Source: Pyrrhosoma nymphula | Lineage: Eukaryota > Arthropoda > Insecta > Odonata > Coenagrionidae | Assembly (NCBI GenBank): GCA_963573305.1 | Contig: OY754329.1 | Span: forward strand, 134,713,422-134,777,421 | Reading direction: 5' to 3' | DNA length: 64,000 nucleotides | Shown: in pieces, positions 1 through 10,924 of the stretch | Layout of the letters: the number at the start of each line of letters is the position of its first letter | Position numbering within the stretch: the first letter of the stretch is position 1 | Translations under genes and position numbers: made by a program | The notes under the pieces: generated by a model | Told to the model about the DNA's origin: nothing | The model's database searches: none | Seen by the model: the letters and a program-made list of their open reading frames with translations, nothing else

Positions 1-424
1 ATAAGGCTCGAACAGAATTTATTCTGGGGACTGGCAAAAGTCCCGTAGTTGCCCCATTATCGTCCGATTTCGCACCTGATGCTCCGGAGGAAATGAACCA
101 GATCGTTGCGGACTTTCCCATCATCGCGGGAAAAAAAGTTAACGGACTCCGTTGGCGACGAAGGGTTTGGAATGGTGTTGCCAAGCTCAAGACTTGATTC
201 CCATGAGGGAGGTCTCCTCCTCCAACGCAACCGCCGATTTTTAATAATCGAATCACACACGACAACTAACAATTTAGGCCTGGATTTATAATCTCTGGTT
301 AAATATTTTCTCGGTGTGAAAAACGGATGTTACTAATATGTTCTCTCAACGGACATGCTCACGACAAATAACTGATAGTTTCATATAACTATAGAAGTGG
401 TACACTCCAATAACATAAATTTCA
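1..424. other. No gene recognised; moderately GC-rich start of window
   Basis: Both strands carry overlapping short open frames between about 57 and 291, but neither shows a recognisable domain, and overlap on both strands is what a moderately GC-rich stretch gives by chance. An exon of a gene extending to the left of the window cannot be excluded. From 300 on the sequence is ordinary AT-rich DNA. Confidence 0.4.
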
Positions 425-482
425 CGCAAAGGCTACGTCAGCTTATGGTTAACGTTAACCGGACATTATAAAAACCAGTCCT
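425..482 (+). repeat. GGTTAAC-palindrome repeat, copy A
   Basis: The 14-bp palindrome GGTTAACGTTAACC is preceded by GGCTACGTCAGCTTAT and followed by a CATTAT-type stretch and an AAACC box. The same order of blocks recurs at 18516-18575 on the plus strand and at 51555-51620 on the minus strand, so this is a dispersed repeat, probably the end of a MITE. No coding content. Confidence 0.55.
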
Positions 483-941
483 TTGAGCAGTTTTTATGCA
501 TGCGTATTATGCCAACGAGCGACCGCAATGCGGAAAAAGTCACCGAAAACTTCAAAGAGCTTTTTAACTATGCGCAAACAAGCGGTGGGGAAGGAACGAC
601 TAACAGCAATGATGCCAATTAAATTTAGGTAGTTTTGAGGAAGGCTAGAAAACAGAATTCTCACACAGATGGCCCCGGTTTGAGTTCTCGTGGAGTTGGA
701 TTTGGACCTGGTAATCCAATCTTGCTTGTCACAAGATGAGAACTTCAAATTGACATGGCACTAGCCCACTATCGTTTTTCATTAAGGCAGGATAATGGCA
801 GCTAGGTATTAAGAACATATTGGGTAAATCTTTATATGAGGCGTGGTATTATACGGCTCGGAAACTTCTTTGCCGAAAGAGGATGACTAGAAGATTTTAT
901 GAAGTTAGTGGTGGCGGCCGATACTTTGTGGAATTCCATTG
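483..941. other. No gene recognised
   Basis: A short minus-strand open frame at 494-748 resembles no family I know. I see no splice pattern or repeat that would support a gene here. Confidence 0.4.
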
Positions 942-1084
942 TAGGATAAGGATAAATTACTTTGCACTGTTCCACTGGAGAAATTTGATTTATGTCGACA
1001 TTTTCACTGCACTGCGGAATCATCAGTCCTCAATAAATCAAATTTCTCCAGTGGAATAGTGCAAATTAATGTATCCTTTTCCTA
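942..1084. repeat. Foldback (MITE-like) with about 50-bp arms
   Basis: The left arm (942-993) and right arm (1033-1084) are reverse complements with only a few mismatches; the shared core is TCCACTGGAGAAATTTGATT. The spacer is about 39 bp. The structure is typical of a very short non-autonomous inverted-repeat element. No direct flanking repeat is obvious. Confidence 0.65.
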
Positions 1085-4000
1085 GAAGAATTTGATATGT
1101 TGGCGCGGAGAAGAATTGACAAGTTAGGCAGGAGCGAGCAAGATAAACCAGTAAGTATTGGAGATAGTGTGGTAGGAAAGGATACTGTCGGCAGTGAATC
1201 GGAGAATGCAGAAAACACCGAAGAAGGTCGCATCAACCCTCGGAATGCCAAGATCATGTCAAAATGACCCATGCTGACGTAATATCATTTTTTTCGTGTA
1301 CTTATCACTACACATGTGGGTGAAATTCCGTTAATTCTTCCGGGAGATGACTTCATAAAATCTCACAGGAGAGAACTTCATAAATTATAAAAGACCGAGT
1401 ATTAGTATATCAAAAGGCATGGAGCGTTATTATTATGTACCTCTTTTGATACGAGATATAAAATCTTATTTTAGATTTATCCATTAAGTATTTAAAATTT
1501 TCTTAGTAAAGAAAGGCATAAATATCTTTAAACTATATGAGTAGCTTCTGTTCAGAGCAAAAACCTTATTCCTTAAGAGAAATATATGTGTGGTCCAAGC
1601 GGGATCCAAATGATCTTGGCGTTCCGAGGGTTAAGAGTTTAAAAGCATTTTGAAGGGAGTTTTTCGATGAGAGTGGTGAATGTTTAGTAGGCGCGGGTGA
1701 GGAGAAAGCAGGATAGAACTTATAGACCACATAAGGGTAGGCATAAAGTATAAGGAGTACATAATCTCGATTCAATGATCACATCGAAATTGAGTAGCAA
1801 ATGATTCAATAAAACTGCCCATGATATCCAAAAAAATGGTACAAAAACCAAATGATGATGATACCGACCATCTTAAAAAAAAGTATTTTCCCCCACCACA
1901 GTTTCATCCGTCTCGGCAAATTACATGCATCTCCTACGGCTCCTCTCATCAGCAATGGTAGATGGCACGCTCATGGATCATTAACCAATTTGCCTCACAG
2001 GAATTGCATGTCTCAGAAAACAGGGTTATGCAAATATTCGCGCGTCAGAAGAAAACTAGACACTGTGCTCCTAATCAGATTAAGTTGCGTACATAAATTC
2101 ATTCCCTTTCGGGGTAAGCATGCTTTCAGATTTTTTAAGCAAGATTGCTCTCGATGTTACATCTAAAAAACTTGCTTCGGGTTTAACAATTTCCTCCATA
2201 CTGCCCTATCCTTACAAACCTCCTTTTGCTTCTGCCACACTCATGCTTTACTTGCAGATTAAGTTCCTCCAGAAAATAGATATTCATGTGTTTGAACGAT
2301 CAAATATCGCTTTGAAATTGAATTGCTAACCCAGTGAAAGCCCATAAAAACCTACCACTTACTTGGTAGAATGATGAATGAATGCATGAAGGGATATTAT
2401 AAAAAACATGAGATTCCAATTCGAAAGAACGCACAGGCCGTTCTCCATCCTAGTAAGCGAAACTATTGCACTCAAACCGGAAGGATAAAAAAGAGCGGAC
2501 TCAAGAGAAATTCCTAGTGGTCGGAGAGAAGGAGGTCCAGCGAGAAAGATATAAAACGACCAAGGATTAACGACCGGGAAGGGCGCTCGTGTGGTGGTTT
2601 ATGAGGCAAATACGGAGAATTGTGGCAGGAGAGGTGAATCAGCGCAAGGATCCTCCGCATGAATTTAGGTACATGTACGCATATGTGTGTGTTGGTATGC
2701 GTGTGGCAGAGACTAAGAAAACACGTGGACACCCCTCAATAAAATCCTCAGAACGTAAATAAACAAGTCTTTAAGGGAACCGCGTAAACATTGGTCTAAT
2801 AAATCGAGCGTGGACGATCCACTGCCGGAGGCAATAAATCCCAAAATAATCCTTTGGAAGCGATGCCTTATTTCGCTCAGGTATCCAGAAAGGTACCCAG
2901 GAACCTGTGGAAATCATCATTCATCTCGCAGAAATTCAAATTAGAGTTGTTAAAGAAGGAACGACGATTTTCTCATACTGAAAGCAAAATGTTGGCAAAG
3001 GTTCTTGATCCTATCCCGAATGATTGTTTACACCGCTGTTTCACATTCCTGGTAGCAATTAAATTTTTTTCTATTTATTCGCAGAATTTATCTATGGAGA
3101 CCCACCCAGGACGAACAAAATATACGCAGGTCGTTTGAAAATTTCGTCTCTCACAAGTAACGCCATTACGTTTGTCTCGATTGAGATTAAAATAAATACT
3201 ATAATATCCAGCATATTTCATCATTGATGAATTCACATCAAAATAGTTCATTTTTTTACTTAGCCATAGGAAAAGAAAAGTAAGTTACCCATTAAATGCA
3301 GTTAATTTTTATTTGTCAAAATATCCATGAACGCAAAAGGTTATTTTGATCCCCTAAACGATTTATTTTTCCCGAAGTCACTTTTAGACATCCAGTTAGT
3401 TATTTATAAAACTTAATACTTTGTAATGGCAGTTACGGGGTACATAAAGTTACTAATTATATGGAAAACACATAAGAAACATTTTAAATCTTCGTTTTTC
3501 GTGGCTAATGAGGTAACTTTTTCCTCAATTACATACTATTGCATCTTCAAACGAAGTCGTATGTATTAATCCATTCCATGTGAGAATATTTCACAGAGTA
3601 AAAATATTATATAGATATATATATATTTATTTATTTATTTATTTAAAACGATTTTTAAGCACATACAAAAACATTGATGCAGGAATTTTACCTCAAGATG
3701 CAAGAGCATATATCAATTACATTAGGCACACTTCTAGCTTGAAACGAAATTGTGAATAGTTTTTTCTTGTCATTACTTCAAGAGCATTGGGGAAGTACAA
3801 CAAGGGAGGGGGCCAGGATGGTAAATCACTACCAATTTGAGTTATGATAATGCACACAAGGTCAATTAAACACCTAGCCATTTAAAAAATCAGTAGATAT
3901 AATAAGCGTAAAAGATATTTTGAAAGCATAAGTGTAAACAAACGCTATTCGAAAATGCATATGCGATAGCTACGCAAAGATAATAGGCATTCTTCTATAT

Positions 4001-4200
4001 AAACAAAGACAAGGAACCTGAAAAATCCATTGGAAGAGCATTAACAGAGATTATTTTTACATGAAAATGAATAAATGTCACAGAAACAAGCTCTGGCCTC
4101 TATTGCCGTTCAAAAACTACCCATACATTCCATAGCCATAAATGCTTAAGGCCTAGATGAGAAAGATTTTAGTCATAGATTAGTGGTGGTATATCGGTCA
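1085..4200. other. No gene recognised; AT-rich
   Basis: About 3 kb without a recognisable exon, RNA gene or transposon protein. The open frames are below 110 codons and unremarkable. A simple repeat at about 3613-3644 is listed separately. Confidence 0.45.
3613..3644. repeat. (TA)n/(TATT)n simple repeat
   Basis: An alternating AT run passes directly into about five TATT/TTTA units. Such tracts often mark the tail of an old retroelement, but no element body could be identified next to it. Confidence 0.7.
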
Positions 4201-4204
4201 ATGG

Positions 4205-4680
4205 AGGTTGAGATGGAGATGGGTTTATAATCTTCCAATAACTGCAGGACCTCCATACACATTGTCTTTATTCTACAATGCACACTTCCTACCTCTCTTC
4301 ATCCCATCCATAAAACCTATTCTCTTTTTTCCTCTTCCCGCTTATTCAACAATTTCTCCTCTATTACGGCCTTCAGCACTCCCTCTTCCCTCATTACCCG
4401 TTCCAAATGCCTGCTATGTCTTCTTCTAACCTCCTCTTGAAGTTTCCTCTCCTCACGCAGTATACATTCTCCTAAACATCTAAATTCCTAACATCTACAA
4501 TTTATTTGCACCATCCTTCTTCAGCGTCCACGTTTGAGTACCATACAAGGCCACATTTCGTATAAGAAACTTCACCATTCATTTTTATACATCCTTACAC
4601 AAGGTTGCTGCCATTAATTTTTTCCTGGTTAAAATACCTCTTCGCTAACAAAATGTTACTAAATCTTCCTAACGCAATGC
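4205..4680 (-). mobile_element. LINE reverse-transcriptase C-terminal remnant
   Basis: Read on the minus strand, the segment around 4509-4560 encodes ALYGTQTWTLKKDG, the 'YGsEtWtl' signature after the catalytic domain in many insect LINE reverse transcriptases. Downstream, around 4331-4410, comes HLERVMREEGVLKAVIEEKL, the usual 'GH..R..g.l..viegk' block. Stops and frame breaks lie between the two, so it is a pseudogene fragment. Only the C-terminal end of ORF2 is present, as expected for a 5'-truncated insertion. In forward orientation the segment appears as a long pyrimidine-rich stretch. The LINE clade cannot be set from this much. Confidence 0.65.
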
Positions 4681-4689
4681 ACCCTCCTC

Positions 4690-6490
4690 CAATTTCCAAT
4701 CGTGGTAGAAGCATTGATCTCCCAATTCCGGTTTGTGTCCATCAACTTTTACGACTAACCTCGCTTGTACATGTTCCTCCAAAATCATGAAAATTCAAGA
4801 TAGTATAAAAAAGCTGGATAAAATATACGAAAATGGCAGTAAATAAACTGCTGATGGGAGTCATTTTCATCCCGATCGACAGCAAGAAGGTTATTTGTTC
4901 ACATAATAGTTATTTTATCATTCAAAAACAAATGAATTGGCAATACCTTTCATAGATTTGAAACAAATCATTAAATTTTAGTTCCTTGTTCACTAATATC
5001 TTAGCTGCAATACATTTGCCAGTTAGAATGATAATTCAAAACAACATACCGTCATAAGTGCGTTTTCTTTGTAGCAGAAGATGAAAAGGAACTCGTTTTT
5101 TCCATCCTACCAGGAAAGTTAATGCGGCCTCTCTCTGCCCAACCGTAATAAAATACTGCGTATTGAAATTGCTGAGTTTCACAGAGAATTAGCGAAGTTT
5201 TTCGCCGCACGAAAATGCAAATAGAGACAAAGACAGCTTAAGGAGAATTTCAGTATTAATCAGTAAACAAACACGTAGCTGCTTACTTTTGTTGTCTTTT
5301 AATAAACAAACGGATCTTTCACACTAGCTTGCCAAAAAGTTACTGAGGACTGCTTGCAATTCTATTGCAAAGGAAGATAATCTTTTGTAGTTCCCAAATC
5401 AGAAAGGCGAACCTCAGAGTTAGGGTCTAAAGCAACAATCATGTATTTGGACAGGAAGAATTTATTTATAGCCATAATACGAACATATTTTTTTTAATTC
5501 TTGAGATTACGATCGTACGTGCGTGTTTATTCCATGAGATAGCATTTCCCAATTTCTGGACGAATTAGTCCAGAAATTGGGAATTGATAATATAGTATAC
5601 GAGGGGTGAACATGAATGAGCTCAGGTTTTGGTAATGTGTTCTGGCGAAATTTAGCGGCATACGAATTCCTAATTAACCACGAACTGGAGCGAAAAGGAA
5701 TTCCTGGATTATTTTCTGTTTACATCTTGCAAAACGAATAAATTAATAACAAGCGATTAAAAATAACTGGATTACTCAGATGATATTTATTTTGGCAGAA
5801 AAAGAAACCGCTGGAACATTCTCCGTTAATAAATAAAAATAACTAACCATAAAGATGTGACTGCAATGCGAACAATGCTCACCGAAATACCATCATATGC
5901 CTAATATATTCGATTATTGCAATTTGATGGATTCAGCCAGGTAAACGGTGGTATAACGAAATATATGTCAAATTATCAACAGCCATCTGCAGTCACTCTG
6001 TTCTAGCTGTCCCCAAACACAAATATTAAGTTACAAATATGAATGAAAATTTGCATGAAAATTCAGCCTACAAAAGATAATTTGGTTTCTCGATTTAACG
6101 GCGCTTTAACACAATGAAAATCATGGTTGCCCCCGTGGGTGTTGTTACGGTACATTCTCCCTGTTTGTCCGAGTTGACTGAACTGCCGAAAAAACAAAAT
6201 ATTTTGATTGGAGAACGCAGATGAGTCCCGATTTTCATTTGATTCTTTGATGGTTTTACCAGAAGTTTTTATCACCTGAGAATACGTATGCGGAAAATAC
6301 GGTTTTAAGCACAGTTTCCAAAACTCAGTATTATTAGAATGCGGACTCATTTTTAATCGGAATACTAACCCATAGGGGACAATCATATTGAAGTTAAATT
6401 GAATATCCCTAGCGTTATAACCAGTCTTCCTAAAATTGAACTCCCAGTTCAAGAATTCTCATTTGCTAACCTCAATGAACTCATATTTCT
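4690..6490. other. No gene recognised; AT-rich
   Basis: Contains the hairpin at 5546-5583 (listed separately). A 129-codon minus-strand open frame (6063-6452) shows no recognisable domain, signal peptide or membrane segment and could be chance in AT-rich DNA. Confidence 0.4.
5546..5583. repeat. Perfect 16-bp hairpin
   Basis: TTCCCAATTTCTGGAC at 5546-5561 and its exact reverse complement at 5568-5583 are separated by a 6-nt loop. It is isolated; no second copy was noticed. It is followed by AT-rich sequence and could act as a structured RNA or simply be an inverted duplication. Confidence 0.8.
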
Positions 6491-6496
6491 TTGGCT

Positions 6497-6660
6497 GCCG
6501 CAGCAGCCAGTTGGTTACGTACCTTCTTGGTCGGGGGTTCGAACCTCGCAGAATCTATGCTCAGCATACCCGATCCGGGATTTGATTTCGTGCTTGTCTA
6601 AGGGTTAAGACATGGCGTTGTCAACCTAAGGTGGTTAAGTACCTAAGACCCAAATCAATT
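6497..6660 (+). mobile_element. tRNA-derived SINE-like unit
   Basis: Contains a B-box-like GGGTTCGAACCTCGC at about 6533-6547 and, upstream, an A-box-like CAGTTGGTTACGTACC. The T-arm half is convincing but the D-arm and anticodon arm are not, so it is not a functional tRNA gene. The tail to about 6660 has the loosely repetitive look of a SINE body. No target-site duplication found. Confidence 0.45.
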
Positions 6661-6896
6661 ATTTACATGCCTTATTCCTCCACTGACTCAACTGAGTGCT
6701 AGGCATACTCTTTTGAGGCATTTGCAGTGCATTTATGACTCATCAAACTGGATTGGGTTGATTTACTGACTCGCCATAACAAATAAATTAGCCAAACAAA
6801 CTTCTCTGGCAAATGTCGATGATGTCCAAAATAGACAAACTACACATCACTATGCCGTGATGTTGTAGTTGTATTACTTTTATTGAGTGTGTCAAC

Positions 6897-7120
6897 TTCT
6901 GAGGTCTTGTATGGTCTGGTGCCTTCCCGGCGTAGCTCATGAATGAATTCTTCTCGGGTTTCCAACCGGGTAAAAATCTCCATTGCGGGAGGCATCGTCA
7001 TCAGGGATGTAGATTGATCTACATCCTTGATGCCGATGCGCGAGTCGGGCATCGAAACGTCGGCCACAATGGAGATTTTAACCCGGTTGTAAACCCGAGA
7101 AGAATTCATTCTGAGGTCTT
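6897..7120. mobile_element. Head-to-head foldback insertion with 12-bp target-site duplications
   Basis: TTCTGAGGTCTT occurs at 6897-6908 and again at 7109-7120, bracketing a 200-bp insert. The insert is a near-palindrome: the outer arms (about 6945-6985 and 7068-7108) read outwards to an 'acccggttg..aaacccgagaagaattca' end. The right half contains a hairpin GATGC...GCATC followed by GAAACGUC (7054-7061), the back half of a hammerhead-like motif, but the front half is altered (CTTGATG in place of CTGATGA). In the left half the order is mirrored and truncated. The outward tails are shared with the elements at 32076-32288 and 45325-45560. Interpreted as a small non-autonomous retroelement inserted as an inverted pair. 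Confidence 0.65.
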
Positions 7121-7206
7121 ATTGCACAACACTTAGCTATTTAAGCTAGACCATGAAATTAAAAATAATAAATTGGAGATAGAAATTGCAAATTCCGCTG
7201 GTAACA

Positions 7207-7310
7207 TTGATTTATTACATCCAAGGTTTCGATTTACTACATCATCATTAGGATGATGATGAATCTGATGATGATGCTGCACATTGAAATCTAGATCGGA
7301 ATAAATCTAA
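7207..7310. ncRNA. Hammerhead-like motif in a head-to-head pair
   Basis: On the plus strand CTGATGA (7265-7271) is followed by one extra T, a 4-bp stem (7273-7276 with 7282-7285), GAAA (7286-7289), then a 2-bp stem III closed over the tetraloop CTAG and ending AUC at 7295-7297. Every hammerhead core position is present; the extra nucleotide before stem II is the only departure. The left half (about 7207-7253) is a degenerate mirror image with CTAATGA and GAAACC on the minus strand. Both halves end in a TAATAAAT or AATAAAT block. The family is Penelope-like by analogy only. Confidence 0.5.
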
Positions 7311-8984
7311 TAACCATTAAAATTTGATATTTTTTTCTCCATTATGCTGAAAGTCCACCGTGCCAGATACTTATCTTTTTAAAAATAAAACATTTTTTTT
7401 ACAACGCACAGGAATTTACAAAAAATTGCATAATATTTTCAATAAAAGAAGAAAATATAATTACAAATGTTATAGTCTTTTCAAAAATCTAATTACGCAG
7501 CCAAACGACTACACTAACCAGCGAAAAATCCCTCTCAGTTCAAGGATATGAAAATAAACGAAGGATAGAAATTTTTCCCAAGGCTTGGAGGGATACCATA
7601 TATAATTACTTGACAATAATCTCCATACGTTAGCATTTATCAACCCCATCATTCATATTAATAAAAGTTTGCGTAAAAAACGTTCGGAGCACAACTGCAA
7701 CGCACTACAATTTAACTCACTGAATTCAGAGCAAGCTTACATTACCGAATCTTCTCACCAGATGGAATTTTTTTTCACGCAAGTCGAATGCCACCAAAAA
7801 ATGATGATTTACACACTACCATTCCAAGAGGTCTCGGCTTTTACACTTAAACGGGAGACAGACCAAAATCACGACACAATTCAAAGAGATAAAAATGAAT
7901 GTAGACCGCCAATCTACAAGTTCTCATCAAGAACTGCTCCAAGGGACACTACGTAAATGCTCAAGTTAAAGAAAAGGCAATTTTTTTCACTGGAACACAA
8001 CAGAAATTCATTTAAAACTCAATGAACTTGTTTTGAAATGGTATGGAGTGAAATTGCTGTCTCGTCCCGCAAAAGAAATGAGACACCGACTTTAAAAAAA
8101 AATAGCTTTCGATTACACCCTATATAAACGTACCTCACGTAAACTTCCCACTAGATCTCGGCTGAAATTCCTAAAAAGGGACTAGGCCATAAACCACAAA
8201 ATTCAAGTTGACAGAATTAAATTAAGATACACACTTTTTCCGTAACTTTCACCGAAAACTGGCTTATGACGCAAATCATCATTCATCAATATTGATTTCC
8301 ACTTGATCCATTTACGTGATATAGGCGATTAGAGACACAATGAAGAGATAATTGCGGTGCACTATGAACACAAATGATAAGTTTATTGACTCACCACGCA
8401 AAATAAATAAATCACACCAGATGTTTTTTGACATCGAGTCAACGCACTCAGAGTCAACTCATTACACACCGCTATTCCCTAGAGGTCTTTCTGGCCGAGG
8501 CTCCCTTTCAGGGAACGAGCCAAAAAATCTACACTATTCGAGGCAACTGATTTCAATGTAGGAGAGACAATTTTTTCACCCGAAGATCTCAAATAAAACT
8601 AGCTCGAGGGAAGCGACATTAAAGAATTCCAGGAAGGCGTTACCAAAGGAAGGAGAGTGAGATTGGGGAAAGGGCGGGATGTCAAAGGGAACGAAGACGA
8701 TGAGGAGGGGGTCGCAACAAAAGAAGAGACAGGAACCATGGATACGGGAGGCAAGGCGCACTGGAATTGGTTGAGGCGCTACGCTATAAAGAGAGAGAGA
8801 GAAAGAGTGAAGCCCGTTACACACGATTCTTGATCCAGCACAAAATCAACGGTGCTCGCTATTGTGATAACATCACAGTATAATGTGACACTGAACCAGC
8901 TTGCAGGCTGACAAGCATTGATCGCTGTCATACTCTCTGAGCGACTTGTTTCATAATTGAAGCGGTGCTAGTTTCAGAAGATCA
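7311..8984. other. No gene recognised
   Basis: AT-rich to 8570, then a more purine-rich stretch 8620-8820 that ends in a short (GA)n run at about 8791-8812. Short open frames here show no familiar domain. Confidence 0.4.
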
Positions 8985-9525
8985 AATGAACGGATAAAAT
9001 AAGAAATGAAGAAGTATATAGAAGAGTGGAAGAGGAATGGACCATATGGAAAACTATACAGAAAAGAAGAACCAGATGGGTTGGCCACACCCTAAGAAAC
9101 AAAAGATTTGTGAAGGATATAATTAATAATAATAGTTTCGTCTTTTTGGCAAGCAAAATTTGGAATATCTAGTCCTCTCTTACATTTAACTCTTTTTTTT
9201 ACGTGGACAAACACACAGAGCCATTCCCTGGGAGTTGAGAATCCTACCCAGGCGGGATTCGAACCCGCGACCATTAGGTTGAGAGGCAAGGACTTAACCC
9301 CGCCGGCTATGGTGATGACGAGGTTAAGTCTTTACCTGAGGAAATCATTGAAGTCAAAATGGAGGGAAGAGTCCCAAGAGTAAGACCAAGGGATGTAAAT
9401 AGACTAAATAAAGAGGAAGGTAAGAACGTAAGGAGAACTACCAGGGAGTAAGAAAACTATCACTAGATAGGGAAAGATTGAGTGCTGCAGTCAGCCAATC
9501 TTCGGATTGAACGGCTAATGATGAT
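8985..9525 (+). mobile_element. LINE reverse-transcriptase C-terminal remnant, split by an insertion
   Basis: The left part (8985-9124) reads IRNEEVYRRVEEEW and then RTRWVGHTLRNKRFVKDI, the classic 'RNEEVL.rvge' plus 'GH.LR' blocks at the C-terminus of insect LINE reverse transcriptases. After a SINE-like insertion the right part (9340-9525) continues with EIIEVKMEGRVPRVRPRD, the 'iieGk.eGkr.rGRpR' block, and ends near SAAVSQSSD. Within each half the frame is largely open. A stop at the start and the insertion make it a dead copy. The same domain is found at 50341-50590 and 61509-61880. Confidence 0.7.
9125..9338 (-). mobile_element. tRNA-like SINE inserted in a LINE
   Basis: On the minus strand 9260-9320 holds an A-box-like GGCGGGGTTAAGTCC and a B-box GGGTTCGAATCCCGCC, followed by a unique body and an A-run (the T-run at 9192-9199). 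The insertion separates two contiguous protein blocks of the LINE. AGGATATAATT (9114-9124) and AGGAAATCATT (9339-9349) match at 9 of 11 positions and may be a diverged target-site duplication. Related tRNA-like units lie at 35316-35400 and 47115-47225. Confidence 0.55.
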
Positions 9526-10140
9526 GTTAGTTTGTCACTCGCTCCCAATACGACCTAGTAGCTACAGATCAAGCAGACTAGCTTCTACAGCCGATGCATG
9601 ATCTTCACTTTTTTTAACCTATACATCTTTGCCACCTATGCATCTTTGCGGCTATTAGAAATTTTCTGCGGAATTAACAGCAGATTAGAAAGCCCCATCA
9701 GATGTTTTGGTCGCCTGCTATCATAGATCTTGGTTGGTTTAAAAATAGACGTGTGCCTTATGCAAAGTTACAGGAAAGGAGAGATATAGTCCAAAATAAG
9801 TTTTAAATATGGCAGGCTACAAAAACTTCAACGGCGGCAGAACATTGCACAGACAGTAAGTCAAGTTTGGCATAGAATACGATCTTTTCTGATCATTACA
9901 CTGATGAGCCGTGATGGCGATTGGTCACCTACGGCACTGAGCCACCCAACTACGGTAGACAAGCGCTACAATGTGAATGAAAATACCACTTCCTCGCTAG
10001 CACAAGTTCAAGTGAAATATTCTAGGAGGCTAAAAGCATACTGAATTTACGTCCTTAATATAAAATCCCGACTAGCATAGCAGGTATTAACTTAAGAGAC
10101 CTTATTCAAATATTTTGTAATACGGACTTAAGACGGGAGA
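9526..10140. other. No gene recognised
   Basis: Ordinary sequence with no familiar frame or repeat beyond the LINE end. Confidence 0.4.
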
Positions 10141-10149
10141 GGGAGAGAA

Positions 10150-10680
10150 TAAGGAGGAGGAGGACATTATAACGCCTCTCCGCCCTGAGAAAGAAGAAAT
10201 CCATCCCCTTTCAAGAGCAGGGGATGGAAGCGGGGAAAGCAAGCAAGCTGGATTTTTGGGGCGTTTTTACGGACGCGAAGGAAGTAAAGAGACGCGTGGG
10301 AGACAGAATTTGCGGTGGCGTCGATGGTGGTAGTGGTGGCGGCAGCGTCTCGTGTGTACCAAGGGACGATGGTGGCGCCGGAACGGATGACGTCGCCAGG
10401 ATGGAGAGAGTTGGGTTGTCCCTTTAAGGAGGATGGGGGAGGGGGGGAAAGGTTCGGGGGGGGAGAGGGGATAAGGGTGAGCGGCCGATAGGTGATGACG
10501 GAAGAGGGATGGAAGGAGCGGGAGGATAAGGATAAGGGTGGGGAAAAAATATATAAGGAAGGGTGGCAAGAGTGAGAGCCAGTCCCCTTTGCGCGCTGCT
10601 AACCGAGACGACACGGCAGTAAAACCCGGTTGCCTACAAGTCCAGGAGGGTCGTTTATTCGGCACGGGGTGTAATTTGTG
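10150..10680. promoter_or_regulatory. GC/purine-rich block with candidate TATA-Inr core promoter
   Basis: The block is rich in GGA, GGT and CG steps, unlike the flanks. TATATAAG starts at 10550, and an Inr-like CCAGTC places its A at 10581, 31 bp downstream, the ideal TATA-to-start spacing. AGACG at 10606-10610 fits the loose DPE consensus but sits about two bases off the canonical position. If real, transcription would run rightwards. No convincing coding exon follows within 1 kb, so a chance match remains possible. Confidence 0.3.
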
Positions 10681-10704
10681 GGAGGGTGGATTGTGATACT
10701 GTTA

Positions 10705-10860
10705 TTAAAGACATTATAGCGACATATTTGTCTCGTCATAGTAGACTTCATGTTTGAATTTAATCTTAAAATTCAAGCAGCTGTGGGAAGCATAAAGAAA
10801 ACAGTAATGTGAATGACACAAAAACTTTGTCGTTTATGTCACAACTGCTCAGTATTTGAC
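10705..10860 (+). repeat. TTAA-family MITE, partial copy
   Basis: Begins TTAAAGACATTATAGCGACA and continues through a block like CAGCTGTGGGAAGCATAAAG, which aligns with CAGCTGTAAGAAGCATCAAG in the copy at 40892-41554. Only the 5' part of the family is visible. A related stretch GACATTATAGTGGC lies at about 12890. Confidence 0.4.
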
Positions 10861-10924
10861 TTAATATACACATTCAAGCCCTCCTGTTTTTAGACTACTA
10901 ATATTCCTTTTCTTAAGATTATCT

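Noticed and set aside
6063..6452. 129-codon minus-strand frame
   Set aside because: No recognisable domain; composition like the AT-rich background.
7232..7275. (ATG)n/(CAT)n microsatellite
   Set aside because: The repeats are explained by the facing CTGATGATGATG boxes of the hammerhead-like pair.
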